Source: Ignelater luminosus (taxonomy: Eukaryota > Arthropoda > Insecta > Coleoptera > Elateridae). From it: a DNA stretch of 64,000 nucleotides. The notes beneath the pieces are model-generated. The model ran no database searches. It had not been told where the DNA came from and saw only the letters and a program-made list of their open reading frames with translations. The stretch lies in contig VTPC01005723.1 in the NCBI GenBank assembly GCA_011009095.1, positions 809,121-873,120 of the forward strand, written 5' to 3'. Positions within the stretch are counted from its first letter, which is position 1; each line of letters starts with the position of its first letter. A program made the position numbers and the translations under genes. Positions 1 through 13,162 of this stretch are shown one piece after another.

Positions 1-90
1 AGTCTAAATATGTTCATACTTTTTTAAAGCATCTGTTTTGATAGATTTGAGGTTAGGTTTATTTCTATTGGTTTTTATTTAATTTTGTAG

Positions 91-3000
91 TTACGATAAT
101 TCTGGATTAGTATCACACAATTCTGATGTCCTAAATTGCGATTGCTCTTCCCAATGGTTACTTGATCATGGCAGTACTACTTCAAACTCTACTTGTTGGT
201 ATAACAATGGACATTCAGATTTTTGTACTGATTTGGTAGTACAAGAACAAACTCAAAATGATGATACTATTAACAGCAATGAAAACCAGATTACTACAGA
301 GAATGCGATATCAGATGAAAGTGGTTGGACAAAAAAAGAAAAAAACTTGTTAGAAAGAGGAATTGAGATTTTCGGAAAAAGTCATGTACGTTTAGCACAA
401 TTTATTGGCACTAAAAGTGCCAGTGAAGTAAAATATTATTTGAAAAATTTTTATGTCAATACACAAACATGCCTAAATGTTACTGAGGAAACAATCTTGG
501 ATGGAAATATTATTGAAGAGACTGTTGTTATGTCTGAAAATATTGAACATGTTTCTGATGGAAATGAAGTGTTAGATGATAGTGAGGTTGGATAATTTAT
601 TCATCATTTATTTCTTCTTTCAATAATGTTTTCTTTACTAGATACCAGCCAGTATTGAAGAAGTAATAGCAGCAGTTAGTACAGCAAAACCAACAGTTTC
701 AGTTAATCCTAAAAAACCTCGAAAGAATTCTAATTCCAAACTTGTAGAACTTGAAATTAATTATAAGGATATTCCTAGTGGTCATTCTATTTTGAAAAGT
801 AATGTTTATAAAAATCTAGATAACAATATAATAACCAGTAATGAGAAGATTATCAACATGGGGAAAGAAATGCATAATATTCTCGAAAAATCACCTAAAA
901 AAACAAAAAGAAAAGATTTGAAAGAAGTTAAATTTAAGTTTAGAACAAAATTAAAAGTTTCAAAAGGTGAAAAGTGTAAATTTAATAAAAAAGTTGAACA
1001 AACAGTAATTGCTGAAGATAAAAGTATTATGGATGTTAGAAAAATGATACCTAACATAAATGGTGAAGAAGTGGTGAGTTATAAAAATGTATAGGTATAC
1101 TGAAAGGATTTTAAGTTTGGAATGTTACAATATTATAGGTAAAAATGAGAAAAGAAAATAGTGAAGAGGAATCTGAATCTGATCTGGAAATAGACGTGGA
1201 AAATATTAATGAAGATGGTTATTCAAGTAATGTAAACTCGAATAAAAGGGATGATGGTAATGATAATTTAGTATACCCAACAACTGGAGGTGGTGGCTTT
1301 TCTAATGATGTAAGTGCAGATAATCCTCAACAATATTCATTAGAAACTGAAGCAAGTGAAAGGAAAGATCAAGATTTGCAAATAAAAACATCGAAAGATT
1401 TATCAGAATTAAGTGAAGAAGTTACAAAACAGTTAATGAGCATGGAAGCACCTACAAGTGAATTCATGTTAGCACAAGATACAATAATTGATTTGGAGAA
1501 ATGTGTAAATAGTGAATTCTTTGAAGGAAGACCTACTAAAACACCTGGAAGGTATTTAAAGGTGAGGTTACATTCCTTATTACTATTTGAACGTATTTGA
1601 AAATAATATTAAGCCTCTGTTATAGATACGTAATCACATTTTAAATATGTGGTTTTCATTGAAACCACAGTATATAACAAAAACATCCATAAGACCTGGT
1701 TTAAAGAATTGTGGAGATGTTAATTCGATTGGTCGAATACACCAGTTTTTAGAACAGATTGGAGCTATTAATTTTGGTTGTGGTAGGTATAGTTCGTTTC
1801 TAAATCACAGAAAATATAGAGAAGTGATCTTGATATCTTAAAGCATCAATTACATATCCTGCATATTGTTTATTTCCAATAATTGTTGTTTGAGGTTATG
1901 TTTATGTGAACATTTTAGATGATGTGATCATTATTAGATTTAACTGATTGCAAATCAAAATGTTAGATTGATCCAATTGATGAGATGATTGCAGTTAAAA
2001 TTTACAACAGTAAACAGAAAACGATGTTAATGTCTGAGGTTATGTTGCAATAAGGTATCTGCATGTGACATTGTGGTTTCAAGGTTATTTAGTTTGGAGT
2101 ATAAACAAAATCAAGAGCTGCAAAATATTTGCTAGATATTTGACAATTTATTGCTTTAATTAAATTTTAATTGCACAAAAAATGCTGAGGTAAAGTATTA
2201 TTCACATCAGAGACCACTGCAGATGAGAGGTGTAGAAATGTTAGTTTAAACTATACGATAGGCATTTATGAAAATTAAACTGGTCTGTTCCCTTCAGTAA
2301 ACAGCAGTGACTTAATGGTGCATTGTGTAAAATCAAATGTGCTTCAGGTGGTTTCAAGTTAGGTGTAACTATGTCGACGATAAGAGTATATTATTGGAAA
2401 ACATTTTTTTGCATTTTTTAGATTAGTCTACTTTGGTGTAGTCATTAATAACAATGCTTTCTGTTAAAGCATATGTTAAGCATTTAATATATTAGTAGTT
2501 CTCGGAAGGATCCCTTAAGGAGGGTGCTACGAGATGTTTTCAAGGTGAACGGACAAAAATAGAACAGTAGCATTTTAAGGGTCAGTTTTTGTTTTTAGTT
2601 TTAAGTTTAGCATGTGTGACCATCAGGTCAAGTCAACACTTCAGAGCAGAAGTGCGTGTGAGACGCAGTATCAAGTATTACAACAGTAACAAATGTACAA
2701 TAAATTCATTAAATAATTCAATACAATTTTTATTTCACCACTAACGGCAAGTGTCTCAACACTTTCTAAAAACTAAAACTCTAATAAATTGATTTTTAAA
2801 ATAGTCAATTTTCTTAAATCTAACTGATCTTATGTCTTACAATTTATGCTTAGTATATCAATAATAGACTGTCCGTATTTAGTTTTTTTTTTCTTTTCTT
2901 TAAGCACAAACAACTTATACTCGACCATTATATGAAATGCTTGTAACAAATATAGCACAACCAAAAGAAAAGGTCAACAAAGAATCAACTATGGTCATCT

Positions 3001-4108
3001 CAAGACCTGTAACATTGAGTAGAGTGAGGATCAAAAAGAAATTCATAAATGTGAGATTGTCTATACTAAAAAAATTAATAAAAATTCTACTGAATATGAT
3101 TATTACAGGATGGTGAAGGAGGTTGTACATTGGCTCACAATGAAAAAGGGGATGTTATAAACACAACCGTGGTTAATGAAGAACCTGTAATAAAGCAGCA
3201 AAGAATTCATATTAAAAGACCATCAATTAGATTAATTTACTGTAAACCATTTACAGAGGAGCATCCGGTAAGTTTTATTATCTAAATTTCATCAATTTTT
3301 GTAAAAATAAATCTTGAATTTGAACAGCAAGAATATAAAATTCATCTTCATCTAAGTGCTCTATTATTGATGGATTTACATGCACATATGTCGCATACAG
3401 AAGTTATGGGTTTAATTGGAGGCTACTGGAATCCAGATAATAAAACTTTAACAATCTCCCGTTATGTACCATGTCGTAACATCGCACCATCTGCAACGCA
3501 TTGTGACATGTGTCCTATAAGTCAAGCTAAAGCAGCTGATTCTATACATGGTGAAGGTTTAAATATATTAGGTTGGTTTCATTCCCACCCAACTTTTGCA
3601 CCTGAACCTTCACAACAAGACTTAGATACACAATTATCAGTGCAGCAGTGGATTGGTAGTAATAAGCCTTGCATTGGCTTAATTCTGTCGCCATTTAGTG
3701 CACATGGAGCATTAATTGCATCACCGTATAGATGTTTAATAGTTGATAAGAAACATAATTTTGAAGATCAGTATGTACCTTTTAAATTTAAGGTTGATCT
3801 AGTGTCTTCCAATTTAGATGTTAATTTTTTGCTTAGTCAAGCTTGGCGTATTTTTAATACTGAGTGTAATGTTTCCGCTGCAGAAAGAGTTGACTTTAAT
3901 AAAACGTACTTTTTGGACCAATCTATTAGTTATTTGGATAAAGTAAGTTAATTTAATTTAATTTCTTAATATTTATTAATTAATATTTTTTCCATTTTAG
4001 TTTATATCCAGTGTTAAAATGCATTTGGCAAAATGTTCCGATATTAATAAAATGACCTGTGATTCCATCACTGAAGGCTTTTCAAATATTTGCTGTAATC
4101 AGTTATAA
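91..4108 (+). CDS. MYSM1: MYSM1-like histone H2A deubiquitinase (2A-DUB), 5' partial
   Basis: Eight exons can be joined in frame with GT/AG borders: 91-586, 642-1073, 1139-1561, 1626-1782, 2905-3050, 3109-3267, 3328-3942 and 4001-4108 (stop TAA). They give about 844 residues, close to the length I recall for vertebrate MYSM1, so at most the first exon is missing to the left. Domains in order: a SANT/Myb domain in exon 1 ([18 protein letters not shown]...), an acidic and lysine-rich linker, a SWIRM domain split over exons 3-4 ([14 protein letters not shown] ... [12 protein letters not shown] ... IGAINFGC), and an MPN domain in exon 7. The MPN domain has an intact JAMM zinc motif, [14 protein letters not shown] (H-x-H-x7-S-x2-D), with the upstream Glu in TEVMGLIGG. 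In known family members this is a zinc metalloprotease that removes ubiquitin from histone H2A in chromatin. All phases match and no internal stop is seen, so it is probably functional. No start codon is visible. Confidence 0.93.
1783..2904 (+). other. MYSM1 intron 4 (1.1 kb)
   Basis: This is the only long intron of the gene; the others are about 55-65 bp. The donor GTAGGT follows the SWIRM exon and the acceptor follows a T-rich tract (…TTTCTTTAAG). I see no coding potential or clear transposon ends inside, although its size suggests an old insertion. Confidence 0.7.
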
Positions 4109-5053
4109 TTTAGAACTAACTTATTATGTACATTATGATAATTGAAACATTTTTTCTCTCTTCATCGAGTCTAAAAAAATTAATTAAGAAAATTATTTAT
4201 TCAGCAAGATTGCCACGTTTTAATACATGTAAGTATTATTTATTAAGTTTAACGTTTAGTGCTTTTGTTATTTAATGTATATTGTTATTTTAATTCTTAT
4301 AACTATGAAATCTCATGGGCTGTTTACTAGGTTGTTACATTTTAAATGTATGATAACCCATGTGCAAACTTCAGACATAGATAGACTATCAAGCGTTACA
4401 TCTGGATATCATTACTAGCATGAATGGTTCATGCATATTTGCATTGTATGCATTAAAACAATGTGAAGACAAAATTACTTTTAAAAATGTGAAGTAAAAC
4501 TTCAACGTTATTAGTTAATATAAGCAAATGAGATCGTTATTGTAAAATATACATAGACAGACCAATTGTAGTATTCAACTGAGTACGCTTTACTTGAACA
4601 GGTCATTTATGATCTCTGATTGAATTAACAGAGTTAGGATCATCTCAATGTTTTGATTCAAAACAAAACGTCTCTCTCTTAATAAATTTTATTTCTTGAT
4701 AAGATGTGTCAAGTTAACAGTGTGGCCCGTTATAAGGAGCCAAGGAGCCACGGCACCACTACAAAGACATTTCATTTTCCAATTTGAAAAACTTATTTAT
4801 ACTCTTAAAATTTTCTCCTTTAAAGTCTGACCTTTACCAGACATTAAAAAATTAAAAATTGCTATTTTATAAATATAAATATACTGAACAAGTGAACACC
4901 GCACGTACAAAATGATAAAAATAAAAGTTTGGCTCCAGTCAAAGTGTGGCTCCAATGCTTTTAACCAGCTATGGATTTCAGTGGCTCCTGCAGTTACCAT
5001 CGATACACGGTGCGGGTGATGTGAAGTTTGAATATATAATAATAAAAATAAAT
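4109..5053. other. No gene recognised
   Basis: AT-rich sequence downstream of MYSM1. Only short chance ORFs are present. The MYSM1 3' UTR must lie at its start, but I cannot choose a polyadenylation site with confidence. Confidence 0.5.
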
Positions 5054-5307
5054 GAAGGGTTCAGGGGAATAACAATGAATGTCACAAAAACATGAATTAG
5101 AGAAATTTTAACTTATATGTTCAAAACTTTCATTGGTTCTTGCTGTTTTTTTGAAACATATTTGCTTATATTTTGATATTGTCAACATTTATGGTCTGGA
5201 TAATACATAGCGTAAAATTTATAGTATTCTACTGTAGTAAGTAAATGGCACCACTAACTCAATTTCAGCATTTATGTGACATTCATTGTTATTCCCCTGG
5301 ACCCTTC
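5054..5307. mobile_element. MITE, about 254 bp, long terminal inverted repeats
   Basis: The left end GAAGGGTTCAGGGGAATAAC is matched in reverse complement by the right end GTTATTCCCCTGGACCCTTC. The inverted repeat continues inward through AATGAATGTCACA. The flanking AAAT on both sides (5050-5053 and 5308-5311) may be a 4-bp target duplication, but the AT-rich context makes that uncertain. No coding capacity. The superfamily is not assigned. Confidence 0.7.
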
Positions 5308-5439
5308 AAATATAAAATTAAAAGTAAATCAGTAAAATATTGTACACATTAATAACAACTGGAATATATTAAACATTTACAGTAATGCCATTAAAGACGT
5401 AGCACTTAAAGCATATCACAGTCGAAGTTCTTAATATTA

Positions 5440-5886
5440 CTTGTGTTGCATCTGGCAACCTATTAAATATCTGAATTCCTTTTTCAAAAATTGATTCGCA
5501 TTTAGTTTTGTTGCTAACATATGTTATTCGATAATCTATAGCCGTTCTAGTTCCGTACTGATGTATTTCATTATTTTGTATAAAAACGACATTGAAATAT
5601 GTATGTGCTTTTTTCTTAATAATTTTATAAATAAAAATTAGAAGATTTTGAATAATTCTTCATCGTACCAGTATGAAATTCAAAGTATTATGTATAAGTG
5701 TTCAATTGGTGTATATCTATTAGACCTTGTAATGATATGCATTCCGCGATTTGGTAACCTTTGCAGCCTCTGTAGCTGAGTCTTGCTCACCATAAAGAGT
5801 ACAGAGCTACAATAATCAAAAAAATGGTTATTATTTACGCTATGCTCATTTTGAAACTTGAGGTGAAGGGTGAATGTAAAGTGCAA
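5440..5886 (-). pseudogene. Non-LTR retrotransposon (LINE) reverse transcriptase, C-terminal fragment
   Basis: Reading leftward from 5886, the protein contains KTQLQRLQRLPNRGMHIITR and then RYTPIEHL, the usual region just after the RT thumb of jockey/CR1-type LINEs. After a frame change near 5680 it continues with IHQYGTRTAIDYRITY and KGIQIFNRLPD, the typical tail of the same ORF2. The palm and fingers are absent, so this is a 5'-truncated, decayed copy. The clade cannot be fixed from so short a piece. Confidence 0.7.
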
Positions 5887-6169
5887 TATGAATGCAATAT
5901 GTGAGCTTTTAAAAAAATCTTTTTCTACCTATTCTTTGGAAGAACAGATTGAAATAAAAGAACTCAGAAGACCTCTGCTGGATTTAGATATTTCAAAAAC
6001 ACAGGGTGTCTCCACTTTGAAATCCAATTCTAAAAGACGAATCAGAAAATTTAACAGAAATGTTTATTCCAAAAAAAGATTTGCAATGTTGTACTTAAAA
6101 ATTTTTATAACTCTCCCCCCCCACATTGAATCGCATAGCTGTGGCTCTACCACCGCACAATACCACTAG
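5870..6169 (+). other. Unidentified 99-codon ORF
   Basis: The open frame contains LLKKSFSTYSLEEQIEIKEL and a basic stretch, SKRRIRKFNR. The composition looks protein-like rather than random, and the basic stretch is reminiscent of N-terminal parts of hAT/ZMYM-type transposon proteins, but I cannot identify it. It overlaps the end of the adjacent LINE fragment on the other strand. It is probably another transposon remnant. Confidence 0.25.
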
Positions 6170-6395
6170 CCGCCACTGCAAGTTAATAAGAGTAATTTAG
6201 AAGATGTGAAGAAATCCTTTAAACTCTTCTCCTTTCTACACGATAGTAGGTAAATCAATATAGTGGTGAATTTCAAGAACTGTAAATTAAACAAAAAATG
6301 ATCAAGGCATAATCAAGGAAAAAAAGTCGGTGATTAAAATTCAAAACGACATCAGAAAAAGGAAAGTCAACACACGTTTTATTCTCGTATTAGGG

Positions 6396-6695
6396 TAGTG
6401 ATTCTTAACCGTCACAGTACACTTTTAATAATTTAAAAATTTGGCGTCACATTAACAATAAGATACTTTAAAAGAATTTTACTGAAGTAGTATATAGCTT
6501 TGTTTGGGTTAAATCTAGAACCAGTCCAGAACTGTAATAATCATGTGCATTGGTTCAGTCAGTCCCCACTACGAAGGTAGAACCAATCGAACTACTTGTC
6601 TGACGTTGCTTATGTATAGGTATTCATAGTGGCGGCATATTTCAAAAATCTCGTGGCACACTAAAGTGCCGCGGCACAGTGGTTGAGAACCACTG
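6396..6695. mobile_element. hAT-type MITE, 300 bp
   Basis: The ends read TAGTGATTCTTAACCGTCAC... and ...GGTTGAGAACCACTG, matching the CAGTGGTTCTCAACC-type terminus known from hAT elements. An exact 8-bp duplication, TATTAGGG, flanks it (6388-6395 and 6696-6703), as expected for hAT. It is non-coding. Confidence 0.9.
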
Positions 6696-6928
6696 TATTA
6701 GGGGAAACTGCTTTAAAGGCAAAGCCTATAAGTACTATAGTATGCTGCTCTATATGTTTCTCCATTGAGTAAGATCATAAATGCAGCTAAGATCAAAAAA
6801 ATATGCACCTTCAAAATGTGTTCTAAATCACATTCAAAACTACCACTACAACAATCAATTTTTAAGAATTTCTTGATTTCTAACATAATTGCTAAAAATA
6901 ATTAAAATAAAATTGCATATGTTAATTT

Positions 6929-6960
6929 TTTTTTTTTTGATAATTACCATTTCTTTAACC
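6929..6960 (-). mobile_element. Probable LINE 3' end with poly(A) tail
   Basis: On the - strand this reads ...GGTAATTATC followed by about 13 A. It lies directly across the gypsy insertion (5-bp TSD ATTTC) from the LINE ORF2 remnant at 13338-14130. The two are best read as one - strand LINE split by the gypsy element. Confidence 0.5.
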
Positions 6961-6978
6961 ATTTCTGTTGTATTTGTA

Positions 6979-9121
6979 TAGGGACATCATCAATAGGAGG
7001 AAGCCACGTGACTGCGAAATTTACTGTTGGTTAGGCAACACATCTTGCACTGTTGGCAGCTCTGTTGTAATAAAGAATTATGTAGTTTTCCAGTGGCGTA
7101 GTATTGGATATATGATGAAACTACTTAGAAACTTAAATATTTAAAGATAATTATATATAAAATTGGAAAATTAAAAAATGACAATATATTGAAGATATTT
7201 TTAAAAACAAGAATTAGATAAGGCCCAAACAATGCTGATGTAGCTGTCCAACAAGAGCTTTTTAGTTATTTTTCCAATTTTATTAAATTTAACTGTCCAC
7301 TATGAAGGATTTTTCATAAAAAGATAATTATGCAGGTAGGGTAAACGCGCCAATACCTGGTCATTTAAACAATATTTGAAGTTCAAACTCATTTAAATTT
7401 AAAACTAAATATTTAATAATGAATTTTTTTTGTATAGTTATGCATGCATAAATGATATACATACTCAATAATTAAGAGTCATTAAATGTTTAATTTTATA
7501 TTTAAAAAAACCATTTATCAAAATCGGCACTTTGGCAGCTGTCTTAACACAATTGTGTTCTGGGAATAATTAAAGATTAATAATTGTCGTGTAATTTTTA
7601 TTTTCCGAAATTAATGTAACATAATACTTAGAACTAGGTATGCTAGATAACAGAACTAAAAATCGCAATTATTTCAGCTGCCATAATTTATTTATAAAAA
7701 AATAATTCATTAGGTAGCAGGTTACTAGAATTGAATTAAAAATAATGGCTTACATTTATCCTAAATTTTACAATTTCATTTAGTTATTTTACATTTTATT
7801 GCAATTTATGTACAAATTACATAAATGGTTCGATATGGCCTCTTGGATTTCATCATCCAATAGTTGTTCGATAAAAGGTGTTAAAATATTATCTCTGTAT
7901 CTTTCTCCACTGATTGTGTCATTAAAAAACAATGGACCATAGATCCTGCGTCTTGACATTGCAACCCATACACCAACCTTCTGGGGATGCAAACTTGTTT
8001 CTTCATAATTGTGGGGATTCTCTGTGGCCCAGGTTCTGTAATTTTGGCTGTTCACATAGCCCGACAAATGAAACCATGCTTCATGTGACAAATGTAATAT
8101 TTAATATGTCATCGTTGTTCAAGTGTTGCATAAACCACTGACAGTATTGAACTCGTAATTGATGATCATGCGGAAACAGTTCTTGTATTACATACACTTT
8201 ATAGGGATGCATTCGTAGCTTCTTTTTTAATGCAACTTGGCAACTTCCATATGAAAGTCCTGCGGAAAAAGTTGTTGGTTAGATTATGGTTTAAAATAGT
8301 TTAAATTGTTTAATGAATGTAAATAATTCAGAAATAAATAGCAGTGCCAGTTTTTTATTTAAGTTTGCTAATAAAACAATTGAATTACTACAAGTGATAA
8401 ATTCAAAATAATTAATAATTTAAAACACGAATGAAGCAAAACATATTATTTGTTTAATGCAAATAGATTCCTACCTGTTTCAGTGGCTAAGCGTTTAATG
8501 GATTTATGGGGACTACGATTCATTCGCATCTGCATGTCCTCGAGAACTTCATCAGTTAATACGGTTGGTCTACCAGATGATTTGCCTTTGCAGATGCAAT
8601 GTTTTTCTTCAAACCGCTTAAGTATATTATGCCTACAATGTACAAATGCATCGTAGTGGACTTGCACTTCAGGAAAAGCTTGTTCAAATTGTTGGATACA
8701 AGATTGTAATGAATAGGTCCATGAACCATCTGCATTCTGTGTTCCACTTCGATAGTGAGCTATTAAAATAAATTTATCTTATTCGCTTGTAAAAGGCATC
8801 GCAAAAACGTAACCTTCCAAACTGAAATAATTATGCAGTTTTAAAATTTATTATCACACTTTGAATGCGTTAAATCTAACTTACCTCGATTAACTCACAA
8901 AAAACAGATTTAGTCTTGAAAAAGACTGATTTTTAAATAGAACAAAATAAATTGTAGAAAACGCAAAATAGAGACCAAGAAACCACGGAACGTACGCACG
9001 CCGATGTAATTTTAAGTTAGAAATGTACTCGTGAGGAAGTGTAGCCAACGTTGAAAGGTAAAATTTCGCGCCACTTTTAAATTAGTGGTCACGTGGCTTC
9101 CTCCTATTGATGATGTCCCTG
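6979..9121. mobile_element. Tc1/mariner element with TA duplication, 2143 bp
   Basis: The terminal inverted repeats are at least 32 bp and match exactly over GGGACATCATCAATAGGAGG and on to GTCAC. The tips read TAGGG at left and CCCTG at right. The target TA (6977-6978 and 9122-9123) lies inside the gypsy LTR word TTTGTATTAAG, which is intact in the other LTR. It carries a decayed transposase on the - strand. Confidence 0.92.
7789..8759 (-). pseudogene. Tc1/mariner transposase, degenerate
   Basis: Reading leftward from about 8759: an N-terminal helix-turn-helix region (HYRSGTQNADGSWTYSLQ, then ICKGKSSGRPTVLTDEVLED and HKSIKRLATETG), an apparent intron at about 8261-8463, then LSYGSCQVALKKKLRMHPYK and the catalytic domain start HEAWFHLSGYVNSQNYRTW. 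Relatives carry DEAWFHLSGY here, so the first catalytic Asp is His. A one-base frameshift precedes this motif near 8093. The region with the second and third acidic residues is deleted: QLLDDEIQE runs straight into a C-terminal AISNHL. The protein is inactive; any movement would need transposase from elsewhere. Confidence 0.8.
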
Positions 9122-9407
9122 TATTAAGTAATGTCTATTTTTATGTTAAATAAAACTGTACATGTATGATTTAAATAACTTTATTTCTATTGACATTACA
9201 TCTGCAGCCATCACATGTAGTAGTAGTGGAGTAGTTATATTACCCATAATGCAATGCAACTTGTCCCTTGACATTCTTGCACTGTTGCTACATTTCCTTA
9301 AACATTAGAATATGACAATCTCCCTCCTTTTTAAGGAACGAGAATTTGTCCCTAACATGTACATTTTAAGTTTACAACTGCTTACAAACATTTTTAAAAG
9401 TTAAATA

Positions 9408-12232
9408 TTACAAATCCAACCTAGTCACAGGTTTCTTTATTCTTTGGCTACATCTCACAATACTATTACTATCTGAACTAGAATTTTTTAAGATTGACAA
9501 ATTTTCTTTAGTCATACTTAATCTCTTTGTTGGTGTAACTAGACTGTTATTAATACTTGCATGAATAGTATCATTTGAATTCTCCTGAACTGTATCTGAA
9601 TCAACTTTATTTTCAGAAATGTTAAATTTAGATTTAGGTTCAGGTGTAAATTCAGATGTATTTCCAGAAATATTTATCATGTCGTAACCCTTTGACTCTA
9701 GTCTTTGCTGCTCAAGATGTTCTCCACATCTTGATAGTTGGTTAATATGTCTACGCCATACCAGACCATCATCTAAATTGATTTCATGGTGGAGCAAACC
9801 TAACTTCTTGCTACCCTTTCAAATTTCCATTTCTGGCGCTATATAATTTCGTGCAGCTACGCAATCTCCTACTTTAAAAGATCTACCTATTGATTCAGGT
9901 AACATTAATGTAAATATTGTCCTAACAGGATAATTAATATCATGTCAGAAGGAGACATCTTTGTAGTAGGATGTTATATGGTTATACGATACTGCATTAG
10001 AATTTTGTTAAGATTTATTTGCAGATTTGATTTGTTAGCTTGTAAGCATTTTAATTTACTCTCGATTGTTTGAACAGAATGTTCTACTTGATCATTTGTA
10101 GCTGGGTGATAAGGAGCTGAGCGTTTATGTATAATTCCTAATTCCTTTAAAAGCGAAGCAAATTTAGGATTGACGAATGGTACTCCATTATCAGTGCATA
10201 AACAATTGGGAATGCCAAATGTACTAAATATTCTTTGTAAAACTTCAATGGTGTTTTCAGTGTTAATTTTATTCAAAATATATACCTCAGACCATTTTAA
10301 AAAAGCATCTCCATAAATGAGAAAGTAAACTCCAAGAAATGGACCTGCAAAGTTTACGTGTACCCTCTCAAAAGGCACTGATGGGTATATCCAATCATGT
10401 TTAATAATAGAAGGATTATTTTTGTTGTTGGCGCATTCAGTACAATTTTCAACTACTGATTTTATGTCTGCGTCTAACCCAGGCCACCAACAAAAACTGC
10501 GAGCTAATGCTAACATTCTTGAAATTCCAAAATGAACATTATGTAAATCTGATAATACACGGTTTCTTAAATTCTTCTCTACTACCTCTTAATATGCAAT
10601 TGCTTTGAATTGTAAATTCAGATTGGTTCACCTCAAATCTCACTGTAGTTGCAACAGTAATGAACATAACTCTGCATCTGAAGCAGTTTCCTTACTTAAT
10701 TCATCTACAGTGATTGGTAATGACTGAATTTGTGTAATTTCAAATACATCAGATTCTTCTAATGTACTTTCATTTGGGTTTCTAACTGCAGGTGACCTTG
10801 AAAAAGCATCTGCATTTGTATTTCATTTGGAATGTTGCATTCTACTAGCTGTCATTACTGGCAATCCTTTCTTTGGTGAAAAAATTTGGACCAACGGTGC
10901 ATAGTCAGTATGAAGTATAAATTTCCTACCAAACAAGTATTGGTGAAAACGTTTAATTCTAAAGATTATTGCATAAGCTTTTTTATCGATCTGAGCCCAT
11001 TTCTTTTGAGAGCTGGATAAGGTTTGCGAGGCAAATTGGATAGGTTTCTCTGATCCATCAGGCATAATATGAGATAACATTGAACCTACCCCTATGGGTG
11101 AAGCATCAGTTGCCAGCACAATTGGTAAATTATTTGAAAAATGTGCGAAAAAGTCACCTGATTTTATCATTTCTTTGATTTTATTTAAAGAATCCTTGCA
11201 TTTCTTAGACCATCTCTATTTAACTCCTTCACGCAATAAATTTCTCATTAGCTCTAGTAATTCACTTAAATTTTTAAAAAATCTAGCATAGTAATTTACA
11301 TTTGTTGGTTTTTTTGATTTAGATTTATGTATTCCAAATTTATCAATTTTGTATCCACAGTATTCAACATAATTTTTTAAGAATTCAGATTTATTTAAAT
11401 TAATTTTTACATTATATTCTTTCAATTTTTTAAATACCTGCTCTAACCGTTCTAAATGTATTTTATCATTTGGTGTATTTAAAGTTAAGTACTTTTGGTC
11501 TTCATTTTGTACTCGCATTTGTAAATAAGCACATTTCAAATCAATTTTTGAAAATTTTCACTCCCTACTCACCTCTGAAATAATTCATCTGTAGTAGGCA
11601 AGGGATGTTCATTCACTGCTAACTGTGGCTTTAATGTTAGGTACTTTAAAGTCTGCACATAAATGTACTTTATTATTCGGTTTCATAACTGGGACTACTG
11701 GTGTAGCGTAGTCACTATAATCAACTTTTACAAGTACACCATTCTCAACAAGGTGGTCAATTTCTTGTTCAACTAATTTTTTGATAGCAAAAGGAACAGG
11801 CCTAGCCTTAAAAAATATAGGTTGAGCATCTTTTTTGAAATTTATGGAAACTGGGTCACCTTTTAACTATTTCCCCAAGTTCATAATTAAATAATACTTC
11901 ATATTTGCTTAGTAATTTTTAAGACTAGACCCTTCAGTTACTTGAACAGCATAAACATTTGTGAGTATGTGTTGTATAATTTCAACTGAAAAAGCCCTAA
12001 ACCATTCCCTACCAAAAAGTGAATTTTTATTACCTGAAACTATGTACAATAGTAATATGTTATTTTCTCCTCCCAGAGTAACTTCTACTTGTATCCTACC
12101 TAAAACATTAAGATTATTATTTGAGTAGGATTTTAAAATGATGTTTGTTGGCTCTAATTTAAAATCTTTAAATGTTTTATCATATTCATCCGTACTGATA
12201 ATTGACACAGCTGAGCCACTATTAAACTCCAT
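9408..12232 (-). pseudogene. Gypsy-1 pol (PR-RT-RNase H-IN), broken
   Basis: In element order: a protease start EFNSGSAVSII (12232), with Asn where the catalytic Asp of D-S/T-G is expected; RT fingers near 11600-11880 (ARPVPFAIKKLVEQEIDHLV); a piece at 11216-11539 that jumps from KYLTLNTP to HLERLEQVFKKL, so the palm with Y-x-D-D is deleted; RNase H at 10823-11170 (IVLATDASPIGVG, FILHTDYAPLV); integrase at 9974-10516 (CTECANNKN, CTDNGVPFVN, ATNDQVEHSVQTIE); and a C-terminal tail ending VTRLDL at 9408. Several frameshifts separate the pieces. It cannot make active enzyme. Confidence 0.85.
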
Positions 12233-12369
12233 TTTAAAATTAATTTTATTTAATTTTATTTATTTGAAGGTCTATCCAGATCTTTTCAAGACCTTTGTTC
12301 TGAACATTATGTACATATTGAATCGGTATGTTCTCATTATGCTAATTGTTTTTTGAATTTTCAGAATTC

Positions 12370-13161
12370 TCATTTATAGAATTTACAGCATGAACTGAAT
12401 TCTTGCATTTTAAGCACAATTTTTGTATATGGCCTTTGTTTTTGCAAAAATTGCATGTACTATTTATGTGTTTACATTTATTTGCATAGTGTGAACCTCC
12501 GCATCTAAAACATGATATTTGTTTAGTTTCTTTATTTGGATTATTTCTTTAAACTGCTGTAGACTGTTTCCTATTTTTAGTAATTTTACTAACTAAATGG
12601 TTGGCAAAAGAAGATTCTAAACTTTGTGCAATTTCTAATGCCTTCTCTAGAGTAAGGGATTTGACTTCGAGCAAACGGTCCCTTATCCGCTTGTCCTGTA
12701 TGCTGCAGGCTAGCTGGTTTCTTAATGCTGTGGACAGGAAGCTTCCAAAATTACAGGTTGCCGCCATTTTTCTCAATTCTGTACTGTAATCGCCTTCACT
12801 TTGAATCTATGGTGAGATTTATAGTATTCCGCTATTTCTAATGGCTGGGGGTCAAAGTAATTTTTTAAAAGAGCACATGTATTGCAGTACGATTTTTGTT
12901 TCGGTATTTCCGGAGACAAAACGTTGCACACAACATCATAAGTTTCAGCACCAATAAAATGCAGTAAATAAGTTCAGCTGTCACATGAAATAATTTGAAT
13001 GCTCCTTGGAGGCGTTGTAACCAGCGTGTGAACTTCGTTTTCCCATCAAAGAATTCAATAAAGGTTGAAGGTACAATACATGGTTCCGACATTTTCTTTT
13101 CCGTTGTCATCTTTTTATTAATTGCACTTTTGTGTTCTGTTTTTTTTTCACTCGTCACCAA
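12370..13161 (-). pseudogene. Gypsy-1 gag with zinc knuckles, broken
   Basis: The - strand frames encode a gag-like N terminus (PSTFIEFFDGKTKFTRWLQR at about 13060), a capsid-like part at 12549-12776 (LACSIQDKRIRDRLLEVKSL, LTLEKALEIAQSLE), and two CCHC knuckles near 12400-12520 (CGGSHYANKC and CNFCKNKGHIQKLC). Frame changes occur between them. This order is normal for the K02A2.6-like gypsy group. Confidence 0.75.
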
Positions 13162-13162
13162 C

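Larger units (their letters stand above)
6966..9317 (-). repeat. Gypsy-1 3' LTR, split by a mariner element
   Basis: The LTR consists of 6966-6978 plus 9124-9317 (207 bp) once the inserted element and one TA copy are removed. It has the same length as the solo LTR at 27263-27469. It ends TGTTGTATTTG... and ...AATATGACA on the + strand. Confidence 0.9.
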
